In this document: piece by piece, positions 16,228-23,525 of the stretch
How the letters are laid out: each line of letters opens with the position of its first letter
Numbering within the stretch: position 1 is the first letter of the stretch
From: Dissulfurirhabdus thermomarina
GTDB lineage: Bacteria; Desulfobacterota; Dissulfuribacteria; Dissulfuribacterales; Dissulfurirhabdaceae
Reading direction: 5' to 3'
NCBI RefSeq assembly: GCF_012979235.1
Contig: NZ_JAATWC010000003.1
Location: 1-64,000 of the forward strand
Length of the DNA stretch: 64,000 nt
Notes under the pieces: generated by a model
Told to the model about the DNA's origin: nothing
What the model saw: the letters and a program-made list of their open reading frames with translations, nothing else
Database searches by the model: none
Made by a program: the position numbers and the translations under genes

Positions 16228-17385
16228 TTATACCCCTCCGCCCGCCCTGTCACCCCCGGCCTCGCGGACGCGGACCACGCGGCCCTCGAAGGTCCGGAAG
16301 ACCGCCTCCCCGCCCTCGAACCCCACCAGGTGCACCGGCCCGGCCGCGGCCTTGCCGCCCCCGCCGGGGAGATCCACCACGTAGGCGGGCAGCGTGAGCC
16401 CCCCGCTCCGCCCCCAGAGTCCCTCCATGATGGCCAGCCCCTGGCGGACACTGGTCCGGAAGTGGTCCGTCCCGGCGGCCGCGTCGCAGTGGAAGAGATA
16501 GTAGGGGCGGACCATCATCCGCTGGAGGCCGTGGAAGAGGGCCCGGAGGACCTCGAGGCGGTCGTTGACGCCCCGGAGCAGCACCGTCTGGTTCGAGACG
16601 GCGATGCCGGCCCGGGAGAGCCGGTCGCAGGCCCGCGCGGCCTCGGCCGTCAGCTCCCGGGGGTGGTTGAAGTGGGTGTTCAGCCAGAGCGGGCGGTGGC
16701 GGGCGAGCAGGCGGCAGAGCGCCCCGGTGATCCGCATGGGGAGCACCACGGGGGCCCGCGTCCCCACCCGCAGCACCTCCACGTGCCGGATGGCCCGGAA
16801 CCGGGAGAGGTAGGCCTCGAGCCGGGCATCGGAGAGGGTGAGCGGATCCCCGCCGGAGAGGATCACCTCGCGTACCTCCGGGTGGGCCGCCACGTAGGCG
16901 GCCATGCGCTCGAGCCGGGCCCCCCGGAGGTGGCGGCCGCCGCCGCGCCAGAAGCGCTTCCGGTTGCAGTGGCGGCAGAGGACGCCGCAAGTGGCCGCGG
17001 CGAGGACGAGCACCCGGTCCGGGTAGCGGTGGATGAGACCCGGGACCGGCATGTGCTCGGCCTCGGCCAGGGGATCGGGGTTCGAGCCGGGATGCCGGAC
17101 GGCGATCTCCCGGGGGTCGGGGAGAGCCTGGCGGCGGATGGGATCGGCCGGGTCGGACCAGTCCGCCAGGGAGAGGTAGTACGGGGTCACCGCGAAGGGA
17201 TAGACCCGGAGGACGGCCGCTGCGGCCGGGGAGACCCCCGGCAGGCGGCCGAGGTCCCCGGGACGCCGGAGGCGGTGAGCCATCTGCCAGCGCCAGTCGT
17301 CCCAGCGCGCCCCGGCCTCGGCCCGGGATGGAAACGGCCGGGGCGCCCCCTCCAGCCCCCGCGCGGTCTCCGGTGCGTCCCTCAC
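16228..17385 (-). CDS. KamA family radical SAM aminomutase (lysine 2,3-aminomutase-like)
   Basis: A 385-residue radical SAM/PLP enzyme. The cluster motif is CGVLCRHCNR. PGGGGK near the C-terminus holds the PLP-binding lysine, and the Asp seven residues before it is present. The substrate-binding Asp in LFHCDAAAGTDHFRT is also kept, as in lysine (not glutamate) aminomutases. Predicted reaction: L-lysine to beta-lysine, for an osmolyte or for EF-P; no AblB acetyltransferase or efp is in the window, so the purpose is open. Start chosen at GTG 17385, which has AAGGAG 9 bases upstream; a GTG at 17406 lacks one. Confidence 0.8.
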   Translation of the reverse strand: MRDAPETARGLEGAPRPFPSRAEAGARWDDWRWQMAHRLRRPGDLGRLPGVSPAAAAVLRVYPFAVTPYYLSLADWSDPADPIRRQALPDPREIAVRHPGSNPDPLAEAEHMPVPGLIHRYPDRVLVLAAATCGVLCRHCNRKRFWRGGGRHLRGARLERMAAYVAAHPEVREVILSGGDPLTLSDARLEAYLSRFRAIRHVEVLRVGTRAPVVLPMRITGALCRLLARHRPLWLNTHFNHPRELTAEAARACDRLSRAGIAVSNQTVLLRGVNDRLEVLRALFHGLQRMMVRPYYLFHCDAAAGTDHFRTSVRQGLAIMEGLWGRSGGLTLPAYVVDLPGGGGKAAAGPVHLVGFEGGEAVFRTFEGRVVRVREAGGDRAGGGV

Positions 17386-17704
17386 CTGCGTCCTGCTCCT
17401 TTCCACGGCCGGCGAAAGGCCGCCGGTTACCGGGATCTAAACGCCGCCGGGGCGCGGTTGCAACCCGCCCGCTCGGGCGGCTCTTCCGTGCGCGGCCCCA
17501 TTTGACCACCCCCCCCAATGGTGCTATAAACCTGTCCAATTTGGATGAAGAGGGATTCATTTTCGGGGCCCGGGACCGGCAAGCTGGCCTCAAACCCGGG
17601 GCCGCGGGCCGCCGAGGGGGCCGGGCCCGGCCGGGGAACGCCGAAGGGCCCGAAGTCGTCTCGCCCCGGCACTCCACAACGAAGAGGAGGACACGAAGAG
17701 ACCC
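17386..17704. other. Divergent intergenic region between aminomutase and TauE genes
   Basis: About 320 bases without a gene. It contains a near-consensus plus-strand promoter at 17502-17530 and a 5' leader of about 165 bases for the TauE gene, GC rich with no recognised riboswitch. No promoter for the minus-strand gene could be chosen with confidence. Confidence 0.4.
17502..17530 (+). promoter_or_regulatory. Promoter of the TauE/SafE operon
   Basis: TTGACC (17502-17507) and TATAAA (17525-17530) are 17 bases apart. The spacer includes a run of eight C. The first start codon lies about 165 bases downstream. Confidence 0.7.
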
Positions 17705-18697
17705 ATGAAACGACCCACGTTGCGACTCCAAATCGGTATCCTGGCGGCGTTGCTCGTGCTCTCGGTAGGCGGCATCGCCCTGGCGGCCGGCACGAGCGCC
17801 ACCCCCGGAGGCGGGCATGCCTGGTGGTTCTGGCCGACCTGCCTGTTCTTCTTCACCTTCACCATCGGCCTTATCGCCCCGGTCTCCGGGGTGGGCGGCG
17901 GCGTCCTGTTCGTCCCCATCGCCACCGCCTTCTTCCCCTTCAGCATGGACTTCATCCGGGGCACCGGGCTCATCATGGCCATGATGAGCGCCTTTTCCTC
18001 CACCCCCCACCTGATGCGCAAGGGCCTGGCCAACATCAAGCTCATGACGCCCCTGCTCATCGTCTCCACGATCACCTCCATCATCGGCGGCGTCGTGGGC
18101 CTCTGGATCACCAACGCCTTCCCCACCGGGAAGTACTACCTCACCATCGCCCTCGGCGCGGTGCTCTTCGTGATCTTCGTGGTGATGAGCACGGCCAAGA
18201 AGCTCGAGTTCCCCGAGGTCGACCGGGTCGATTCCCTCTCGGCGGCCCTGGACATCACCGGCTCCTGGTTCGAGCCGAACCTCGGGAAAGTCGTCGAGTA
18301 CCGGACCACGAAGCTGCCCCTGGGGGCGCTCGCCTTCGCGGCGGTGGGCTTCGTGGCCGGGATGTTCGGCCTGGGCGCGGGCTGGGCCAACGTTCCCGTC
18401 CTGAACATGGTCATGGGGGCCCCCATCAAGGTGGCGACCTCCACCAGCATGGCGATCATCACCATCAACGACGCCGCCGCGTGCTGGATCTACCTCTCCA
18501 AGGGGGCGCTGCTGGCCCTCATCCTCATTCCGGCCATCATCGGGATCTACATCGGGGCCAAGATCGGGGCCAAGATCGCGGAGCGGGCCAAGCCGGTCTT
18601 CGTGCGCTACCTGGTCATGTTCATCCTGCTGGCCGCGGGTGTCATCGACGTGATCAAGGGCCTCGGCGGCCTGGGCGTCATCCCGAAGCTGCTCTAG
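17705..18697 (+). CDS. TauE/SafE (TSUP) family anion exporter
   Basis: A 330-residue membrane protein of the TSUP family, whose members export sulfite, sulfonates or organic anions. An N-terminal hydrophobic segment (ILAALLVLSVGGIALAAG) is followed by about eight helices in two related halves: the first opens with GVGGGVLFVPIATAFFP, the second with GMFGLGAGWANVPVLNMVMG, the paired glycine-rich signatures of the family. The ATG at 17705 has a weak AAGAG site. The gene is followed after 14 bases by a small membrane protein. Sulfite or sulfur-compound export is plausible in a sulfur-metabolising organism but the substrate is not proven. Confidence 0.85.
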   Translation: MKRPTLRLQIGILAALLVLSVGGIALAAGTSATPGGGHAWWFWPTCLFFFTFTIGLIAPVSGVGGGVLFVPIATAFFPFSMDFIRGTGLIMAMMSAFSSTPHLMRKGLANIKLMTPLLIVSTITSIIGGVVGLWITNAFPTGKYYLTIALGAVLFVIFVVMSTAKKLEFPEVDRVDSLSAALDITGSWFEPNLGKVVEYRTTKLPLGALAFAAVGFVAGMFGLGAGWANVPVLNMVMGAPIKVATSTSMAIITINDAAACWIYLSKGALLALILIPAIIGIYIGAKIGAKIAERAKPVFVRYLVMFILLAAGVIDVIKGLGGLGVIPKLL

Positions 18698-18711
18698 GGA
18701 GGAGAGACGAC

Positions 18712-19140
18712 ATGGAAATGGAAAAGAACAACAACGTCACGGTGGACCCGAGCGGGCTGGCCTTCGCCAAGTCCATGGAGCTTCTGACCTACGTGGGCCT
18801 GGCGGCCATGCTGATCCCCGGCGTCCTCTACCTCTTCGGCGTCCATCCCTTCCTGGACGTCCACGTGGTCGCCGCCCACTGGGGGGAGCCCGCCAGCAAG
18901 TTCTGGGAGGGTGTCGGCGGCATGACCATCCACGGCTACTCCTGGTTCCTCTCCCATCTCACCGCCATGGACATGCTGTGCATCGGGGGGGTGGCCATCC
19001 TGGGCCTCGTCCCCCTCTTCAGCATCACGGCGGCGGCCGTGAAGGCCAAGGGGCCGGCCCGGGTCCTGCTCCTCATCCTGCTCTGCGAGTTCGCCTTCGC
19101 CATCGTCAAGCCCCTGGTCATGGGCGGTGTCGGCGAATAG
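18712..19140 (+). CDS. Small membrane protein, TauE partner (possibly DUF1634)
   Basis: A 142-residue protein with three probable membrane segments (TYVGLAAMLIPGVLYLFGV, CIGGVAILGLVPLFSITAAA and VLLLILLCEFAFAIVKPLV). Size, topology and position beside a TSUP exporter recall DUF1634 proteins, which often sit next to TauE/SafE genes; I am not certain of the family. The ATG at 18712 follows GGGAGGAGAG. Terminated by the hairpin at 19167-19193, so the two genes form a bicistronic operon. Confidence 0.6.
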   Translation: MEMEKNNNVTVDPSGLAFAKSMELLTYVGLAAMLIPGVLYLFGVHPFLDVHVVAAHWGEPASKFWEGVGGMTIHGYSWFLSHLTAMDMLCIGGVAILGLVPLFSITAAAVKAKGPARVLLLILLCEFAFAIVKPLVMGGVGE

Positions 19141-19166
19141 ATCCCCTTGCCTCCCCGAGAACCCCC

Positions 19167-19193
19167 GGGGGCCCTCATGGGCCCCCTTTTTTT
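19167..19193 (+). terminator. Terminator of the TauE operon
   Basis: A perfect 8-bp stem, GGGGGCCC (19167-19174) with GGGCCCCC (19179-19186), loop TCAT and seven T (19187-19193), 26 bases after the stop codon. Confidence 0.92.
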
Positions 19194-19260
19194 GATGGCG
19201 TCGCGGGAATCACCAAGAACAAGGCGCGACCATCGCGAGGAAGGCCCATGCGTCATTCCG
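19194..19260. repeat. Palindromic repeat family 2, partial copy
   Basis: The first 24 bases (GATGGCGTCGCGGGAATCAC and four more) match, with one difference, the reverse complement of the outer end of the copy near 46085-46110. Similarity fades afterwards. The remaining gap to 19433 shows nothing recognisable. Confidence 0.5.
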
Positions 19261-19433
19261 CTCGACCGGCACCGCCCCCACCAGCCCGATGGCGGCAGCC
19301 CGATCGGGGAAGATACCCGCCACGCCGGTGCGCCGCCCGGCCTTGCGGCTCAAGCGCTTGCGGGGATCGTTCATATCTGCCGCCACATGGCCTTGGGAAA
19401 GGCCGTGAAGGCCAAGATCTCCCCCGCCGCCCC

Positions 19434-20606
19434 TCACCGCCCGGGCACCCGGCCCCGGAGGAGCCGCACCTTGAGCCCGCCGTTGTCGAGGAGGGCCAAG
19501 GGCTCGAGGGGAAGTCCCAGGGCGGGGGCCAGCCGGTCCGGCCCGAGCACCACCACCCGCCAGCCGGAGAAACGCCGCCGGAGGCGGCGGCCCAGCGCGG
19601 CCCATGCCCGCTCCGCCCCGCCCGGGACCCGGGAGCGGCGCCCGTAGGGCGGATCGCTCACGATCCAGCCGGGCGCGTCGCCGACGGGTTCCAGGGCCTC
19701 GACGGGGGCCCGGAGGAAGGTGACCGCCTCCGCCACACCCGCCCGGGCCGCGTTGGCCCGGGCGGCCCGCACCGCCCGGGGATCGAGGTCGGCGCCCCGG
19801 ATGGCGGCCGTCACCGGCCGTTCCTGTCGGCGGGCGAGCTCGCGCAGCTCGTCGAACAGCGCCGGGTCGAAGTTCCGCCAGGCCTCGAAGGCGAACGAGC
19901 GCGCGATCCCCGGGGCCCGGCCTGCGGCGATGAACGCCGCCTCCACGGCGATGGTGCCCGCCCCGCAGAAGGGATCGAGGAGGGGCGCGGTGCCGTCCCA
20001 GCCGGCCGCAAGAAGCATCCCCGCGGCCAGGGTCTCCCGGAGCGAGGCGGCGGCGTGTGCCCGCCGCCAGCCCCGCCGGTGGAGGTGCGCCCCGGAGCTG
20101 TCCACGCTCACCTGGAGGTGCGACCCCGCGACCCGGACCACCAGGAGGACCTCCCCCGCCCCCGAGGGGCCGGACGCGGGTTCCACGCTCCTCCCCAGCC
20201 GGTCTGCGATGCCCCGCAAGACCCGCTCGGCCACCGCGCCGGTGTGGTAGAGCCGGGAGCGGTGCGCGGTGACCCGGACCCGGACCGGGCACCCGGCCGG
20301 GACGTAGATCTCCCAGGGGTAGCGGGCGGTCTCCCGGGCGACGGCGGCGAGGCCCGGGGCGGCGAACGCCGCCACCCGCACGAGCACGCGGTGGGCCGTC
20401 CGGAGGTGGAGGTTGGCCCGGTAGAGGCCCCGGAGATCCCCCCGGAACTCGACGCCGCCGGGCCGCACCCGCCCCGGGGTGCCGAGGGTCTCGACCTCGC
20501 GGGCGGTCACCGCCTCGAGGCCCGGCGGGGCCACGGCGAAGAGCCGGTGGACGGTCCCGGAAGCAGCCCTCCCCGTCGTTTCTCCTCGCTCCCCGCGTGC
20601 CTGCAT
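19434..20606 (-). CDS. THUMP-domain 23S rRNA (guanine-N2) methyltransferase, RlmL-N/YpsC-like
   Basis: A 390-residue SAM methyltransferase. Residues about 20-175 form the ferredoxin-like and THUMP RNA-binding region. The catalytic domain has LLDPFCGAGTIAVEAAFIAA and the motif IVSDPPYGRR, typical of N2-guanine methylation of RNA. The length equals the YpsC-type single enzyme, about the N-terminal half of E. coli RlmL; the expected target is the G2445 region of 23S rRNA, by family only. The ATG at 20606 follows AAGGGGAT. It is transcribed divergently from the mechanosensitive channel gene. Confidence 0.85.
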   Translation of the reverse strand: MQARGERGETTGRAASGTVHRLFAVAPPGLEAVTAREVETLGTPGRVRPGGVEFRGDLRGLYRANLHLRTAHRVLVRVAAFAAPGLAAVARETARYPWEIYVPAGCPVRVRVTAHRSRLYHTGAVAERVLRGIADRLGRSVEPASGPSGAGEVLLVVRVAGSHLQVSVDSSGAHLHRRGWRRAHAAASLRETLAAGMLLAAGWDGTAPLLDPFCGAGTIAVEAAFIAAGRAPGIARSFAFEAWRNFDPALFDELRELARRQERPVTAAIRGADLDPRAVRAARANAARAGVAEAVTFLRAPVEALEPVGDAPGWIVSDPPYGRRSRVPGGAERAWAALGRRLRRRFSGWRVVVLGPDRLAPALGLPLEPLALLDNGGLKVRLLRGRVPGR

Positions 20607-20754
20607 GCGATCCCCTTTCCCGGCGCCGGCCCCGGCCCGGCACTATAGCCCCCGCCGCCCGGCGGCAGAAGGGGGGACGGATCTGTTGTATAATCTCCCC
20701 CACCGGGGGCGCGGCGCCCGCGTCCCTCGGGCGAGCCGCCGGAGGTCTCCCCGC

Positions 20755-21924
20755 ATGCACATGGATTCGACGTCACTCCCCTCGGCGCTCACCTTGGACG
20801 GCATCTTCGGAGGGGGCGGCGCGGCCGCGGCCGGCGGGCCCGCCTCCACGGCCTGCCAGGGAGCGGCCTGTTCCCTGGCGGTGATGGCCGGGGCCATCCT
20901 GGCCGGCCTCGCCGCCGCCTTCCTGGCCCTGCGCTTCCTCCGGGCGTGGGCGAGGCGGGGCGGGGCCGGGGCCCACGAGGCGGTGGCCCGCCACGCCCCG
21001 GCGCCCCTCCTGGCCCTCTTCCCCCTGGCCTTCCTAGGTCTTTCGCTCCCCTTCCTGGCGCTGCCGGCCGAGGCCCTTCGCCAGCTGCGCCACCTGCACG
21101 GGGTCCTCTTCATCCTGGCCGTGGCCTGGACCCTGGTCAAGGCCACGGCCGTGGCGGAGGGGCTCATCCTGGCCCGGTTCGACGTCGGCGTGCGGGACAA
21201 CCTGCGCGCCCGGGCGGTGCACACCCAGGTCAAGGTCTTCCGCAACGTCGTCATCTTCGTGGTGGCCCTCCTCTCCCTGGCCGCCGTGCTCATGACCTTC
21301 GACACCGTCCGCCAGCTCGGGGTGAGTCTTCTCGCCTCGGCGGGCGTGGCCGGGATCATCCTGGGGTTTGCCGCCCAGCGCAGCATCGCCATGCTGCTGG
21401 CGGGCATCCAGATCGCCGTCACCCAGCCCATCCGGCTCGACGACGTGGTCATCGTGGAGGGGGAATGGGGCTGGATCGAGGAGATCACCCTCACCTACGT
21501 GGTGGTCCGGATCTGGGACCTCCGGCGCCTCGTGGTCCCCATCACCTACTTCACGGAACGGCCCTTCCAGAACTGGACCCGCACCTCGGCGGACATCCTG
21601 GCGACCGTCTTCCTCTACGTGGACTACACCTTCCCCGTGGAAGAGCTCCGGGGGGAACTCCGGCGCGTCCTCGAGGCGGATCCCCGCTGGGACGGCAAGG
21701 TCTGCGTCCTCCAGGTGACCGCCGCCCGGGAGCAGTGCCTGGAGCTCCGGGCACTGATGAGCGCGGCCGACTCCCCCACCGCCTGGGACCTCCGGTGTGA
21801 CGTCCGCGAAAAGCTGGTAGACTTCGTGAAAAGGCACCACCCCGAATGCCTGCCGCGCTTCCGGGCCGAGATCGACCCCCGGGGGGCGGCCGGGGGGACA
21901 CCGCCGGGAAAGGACACGAAATGA
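20755..21924 (+). CDS. MscS family mechanosensitive ion channel
   Basis: A 389-residue channel. Residues about 40-60, 85-110, 118-140 and 165-185 are membrane helices. The pore helix and beta-domain signature reads LLASAGVAGIILGFAAQRSI, then AVTQPIRLDDVVIVEGEWGW and VVRIWDLRRLVVPITYF. The C-terminal domain is cytosolic. Such channels release solutes on hypo-osmotic shock. The ATG at 20755 has GGAGGT 8 bases upstream. A TATAAT box lies at 20689-20694 without a clear -35. The stop overlaps the next start by 4 bases (ATGA), beginning a four-gene overlapping set. Confidence 0.9.
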   Translation: MHMDSTSLPSALTLDGIFGGGGAAAAGGPASTACQGAACSLAVMAGAILAGLAAAFLALRFLRAWARRGGAGAHEAVARHAPAPLLALFPLAFLGLSLPFLALPAEALRQLRHLHGVLFILAVAWTLVKATAVAEGLILARFDVGVRDNLRARAVHTQVKVFRNVVIFVVALLSLAAVLMTFDTVRQLGVSLLASAGVAGIILGFAAQRSIAMLLAGIQIAVTQPIRLDDVVIVEGEWGWIEEITLTYVVVRIWDLRRLVVPITYFTERPFQNWTRTSADILATVFLYVDYTFPVEELRGELRRVLEADPRWDGKVCVLQVTAAREQCLELRALMSAADSPTAWDLRCDVREKLVDFVKRHHPECLPRFRAEIDPRGAAGGTPPGKDTK

Positions 21925-22226
21925 GCTCGCACGTGGAAGACCTCACCATCGAATACGAGGAGGACGGCGTCACCGTCGTCCAGGAGCTGGACAAGGCCAT
22001 CCTCTCCAAGGGGGCCTGGGCCACCGTCCTCTACCGCTACCGTCAATGGGAGCGAAGCAAGGACGGCTACGGCGACGACCGGTTCACCATCCGCCGCTAC
22101 CGGAAGATCCGCGGGGAATACCGGCAGCAGGCCAAGTTCAACATCTCGAGCCGCGACCAGGCCCGGAAGATCGTGGACGTCCTCTCCCGCTGGCTGGAGG
22201 ACGACGACGTGGAGGCGCAGCCGTGA
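21921..22226 (+). CDS. Conserved hypothetical protein, 101 residues
   Basis: A small charged protein with no membrane segment or signal peptide. It contains EYEEDGVTVVQELDKAILSK, then VLYRYRQWERSKDGYGDDRF and RRYRKIRGEYRQQAKFNIS. I do not recognise the family by name, though the composition and clean overlap with neighbours argue it is real. It overlaps the channel gene and the LapA-like gene by 4 bases each, so translation is probably coupled. A cytosolic partner of the channel or of LapA is a guess. Confidence 0.7.
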   Translation: MSSHVEDLTIEYEEDGVTVVQELDKAILSKGAWATVLYRYRQWERSKDGYGDDRFTIRRYRKIRGEYRQQAKFNISSRDQARKIVDVLSRWLEDDDVEAQP

Positions 22227-22468
22227 CCGGCGCCCCGGCAAAGATCTCTGCCCGGTTCCGCCCGCCCCTGGGCTGGAAGGCCCTCGGGGGTCTCGCGGCG
22301 GCCGTTCTCGGCCTTCTCTTCGCGGTGCAGAACGCCGCCGTGGTGGAGATCCGGTTCCTGTTCTGGAGCCTGGCCGTCTCGAGGGCCGTCCTGGTCGTCC
22401 TGCTGCTCGCCGTGGGGTTCCTGGTCGGGTGGATCGCCCACGGCCTCTTCTCGCGCCGGAAGGCATGA
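22223..22468 (+). CDS. LapA domain (DUF1049) membrane protein
   Basis: An 81-residue protein with two membrane helices (LGGLAAAVLGLLFAVQNAA and VLVVLLLAVGFLVGWIAHG) joined by VVEIRFLFWSLAVSRA, the pattern of the LapA/DUF1049 family. Family members help lipopolysaccharide assembly in some proteobacteria. The GTG start overlaps the previous stop by 4 bases and its own stop overlaps the next ATG by 4. Confidence 0.85.
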   Translation: MTGAPAKISARFRPPLGWKALGGLAAAVLGLLFAVQNAAVVEIRFLFWSLAVSRAVLVVLLLAVGFLVGWIAHGLFSRRKA

Positions 22469-23442
22469 GCCCGGGAACCGGCATTCCGAAACCGCCCGCG
22501 GCCGCCCGCGCCGCCGCCGTCCTCGCCGCCCTGCTCCTCCTCGCCGGCTGCGGCCTCCTCCGCGGCCCGGCCCCGGAAGAGGCCGCCAAGGCCCCGCCGG
22601 CCGAGGTCATGGAACTCGAGGCCGCGGCCCGCGCCGGTGATCCCGACGCCCAGGACGCCCTCGGCGTGGTTTACCACGAGGGCCTCGGCGTGCCCCGGGA
22701 CGACGCCCTCGCCCGGCGGTGGTTCACCCCGGCGGCCCGGAAGGGTCATGCCGGGGCCCAGCTCCACCTCGCCGATCTTTTGGCCCACGGCCTCGGCGGC
22801 CCCGCCGACCCCGACGCGGCCGCCCGCTGGGCCCTCCAGGCGGGCCGGAACGGCCAGGCGGGCGCCGCGGCCCTGTGCCGGGAACTCGCGCGGCACGACC
22901 ACGCGGAGGCGCAGTTCGCTCTGGCCCTCCTGCTCCTCGACGGGGCCGGGGGGGCCGAAAAGGCCCCGGCGCGCGCCGCGGCCTGGCTCAAAAAGGCCGC
23001 CCGGAACGGCCACGTGGGGGCCTGGCGCACCCTGGGCGTTCTCTTCCTGGAGGGCCGGGGGGTCCCGAAGAACGTGGCCGTGGGCCTGGCCTGGCTGCGA
23101 AAGGCCGCGGAGGCCGGCGACCCGGAGGCCGCCTACCGGGTGGGGCGCCTCTACTACCTCGGCGACGGCGTCCGGCGGGACTACCGGGCCGCGGCGGACT
23201 GGTTCCGGAACGCCGCGGACAAGGGCCACGCCGCGGCCCGCTACAGCCTGGGCTACCTCTACTTCAAGGGGCTGGGGGTCCCCAGCGACTACAGCACCGC
23301 CTACATGTGGTTCCAGCTGGCGGCCGAGGCCGGCGCCGAGGCCGCCGCCCGGGCCCTGGCCAGGCTCGAGCCCCTCATGACGGCGGGCGAGCTGGTGGAG
23401 GCCAAGCGCATGGCCGCCGCGCGCCGGCGCCGAGGCCGCTGA
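22465..23442 (+). CDS. Sel1-repeat lipoprotein
   Basis: A 325-residue protein. Residues 13-30 form a lipoprotein signal ending LLLLAGC (lipobox). About seven Sel1-like helical repeats follow, each near 36 residues with the pattern AxxxLGxxYxxGxGVxxDxxxAxxWxxxAAxxG; GRLYYLGDGVRRDYRAAADW is a good example. Sel1 arrays bind proteins. Likely a membrane-anchored periplasmic adaptor; partners unknown. It is the last gene of the four-gene overlapping operon. Confidence 0.85.
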   Translation: MSPGTGIPKPPAAARAAAVLAALLLLAGCGLLRGPAPEEAAKAPPAEVMELEAAARAGDPDAQDALGVVYHEGLGVPRDDALARRWFTPAARKGHAGAQLHLADLLAHGLGGPADPDAAARWALQAGRNGQAGAAALCRELARHDHAEAQFALALLLLDGAGGAEKAPARAAAWLKKAARNGHVGAWRTLGVLFLEGRGVPKNVAVGLAWLRKAAEAGDPEAAYRVGRLYYLGDGVRRDYRAAADWFRNAADKGHAAARYSLGYLYFKGLGVPSDYSTAYMWFQLAAEAGAEAAARALARLEPLMTAGELVEAKRMAAARRRRGR

Positions 23443-23525
23443 CGCCGCGCCCCGCTCCCGGATCCGCCGCCCGGGTTTAACCCTTCTCGATCCCCGGCCG
23501 ATAGCATGGACTGGAAGGAGCGGAG

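Noticed and set aside
19210-19433. N-terminal extension of the THUMP methyltransferase or a small gene
   Set aside because: The region lies after the stop codon of that minus-strand gene, contains a repeat end and has no supported start or ribosome site.
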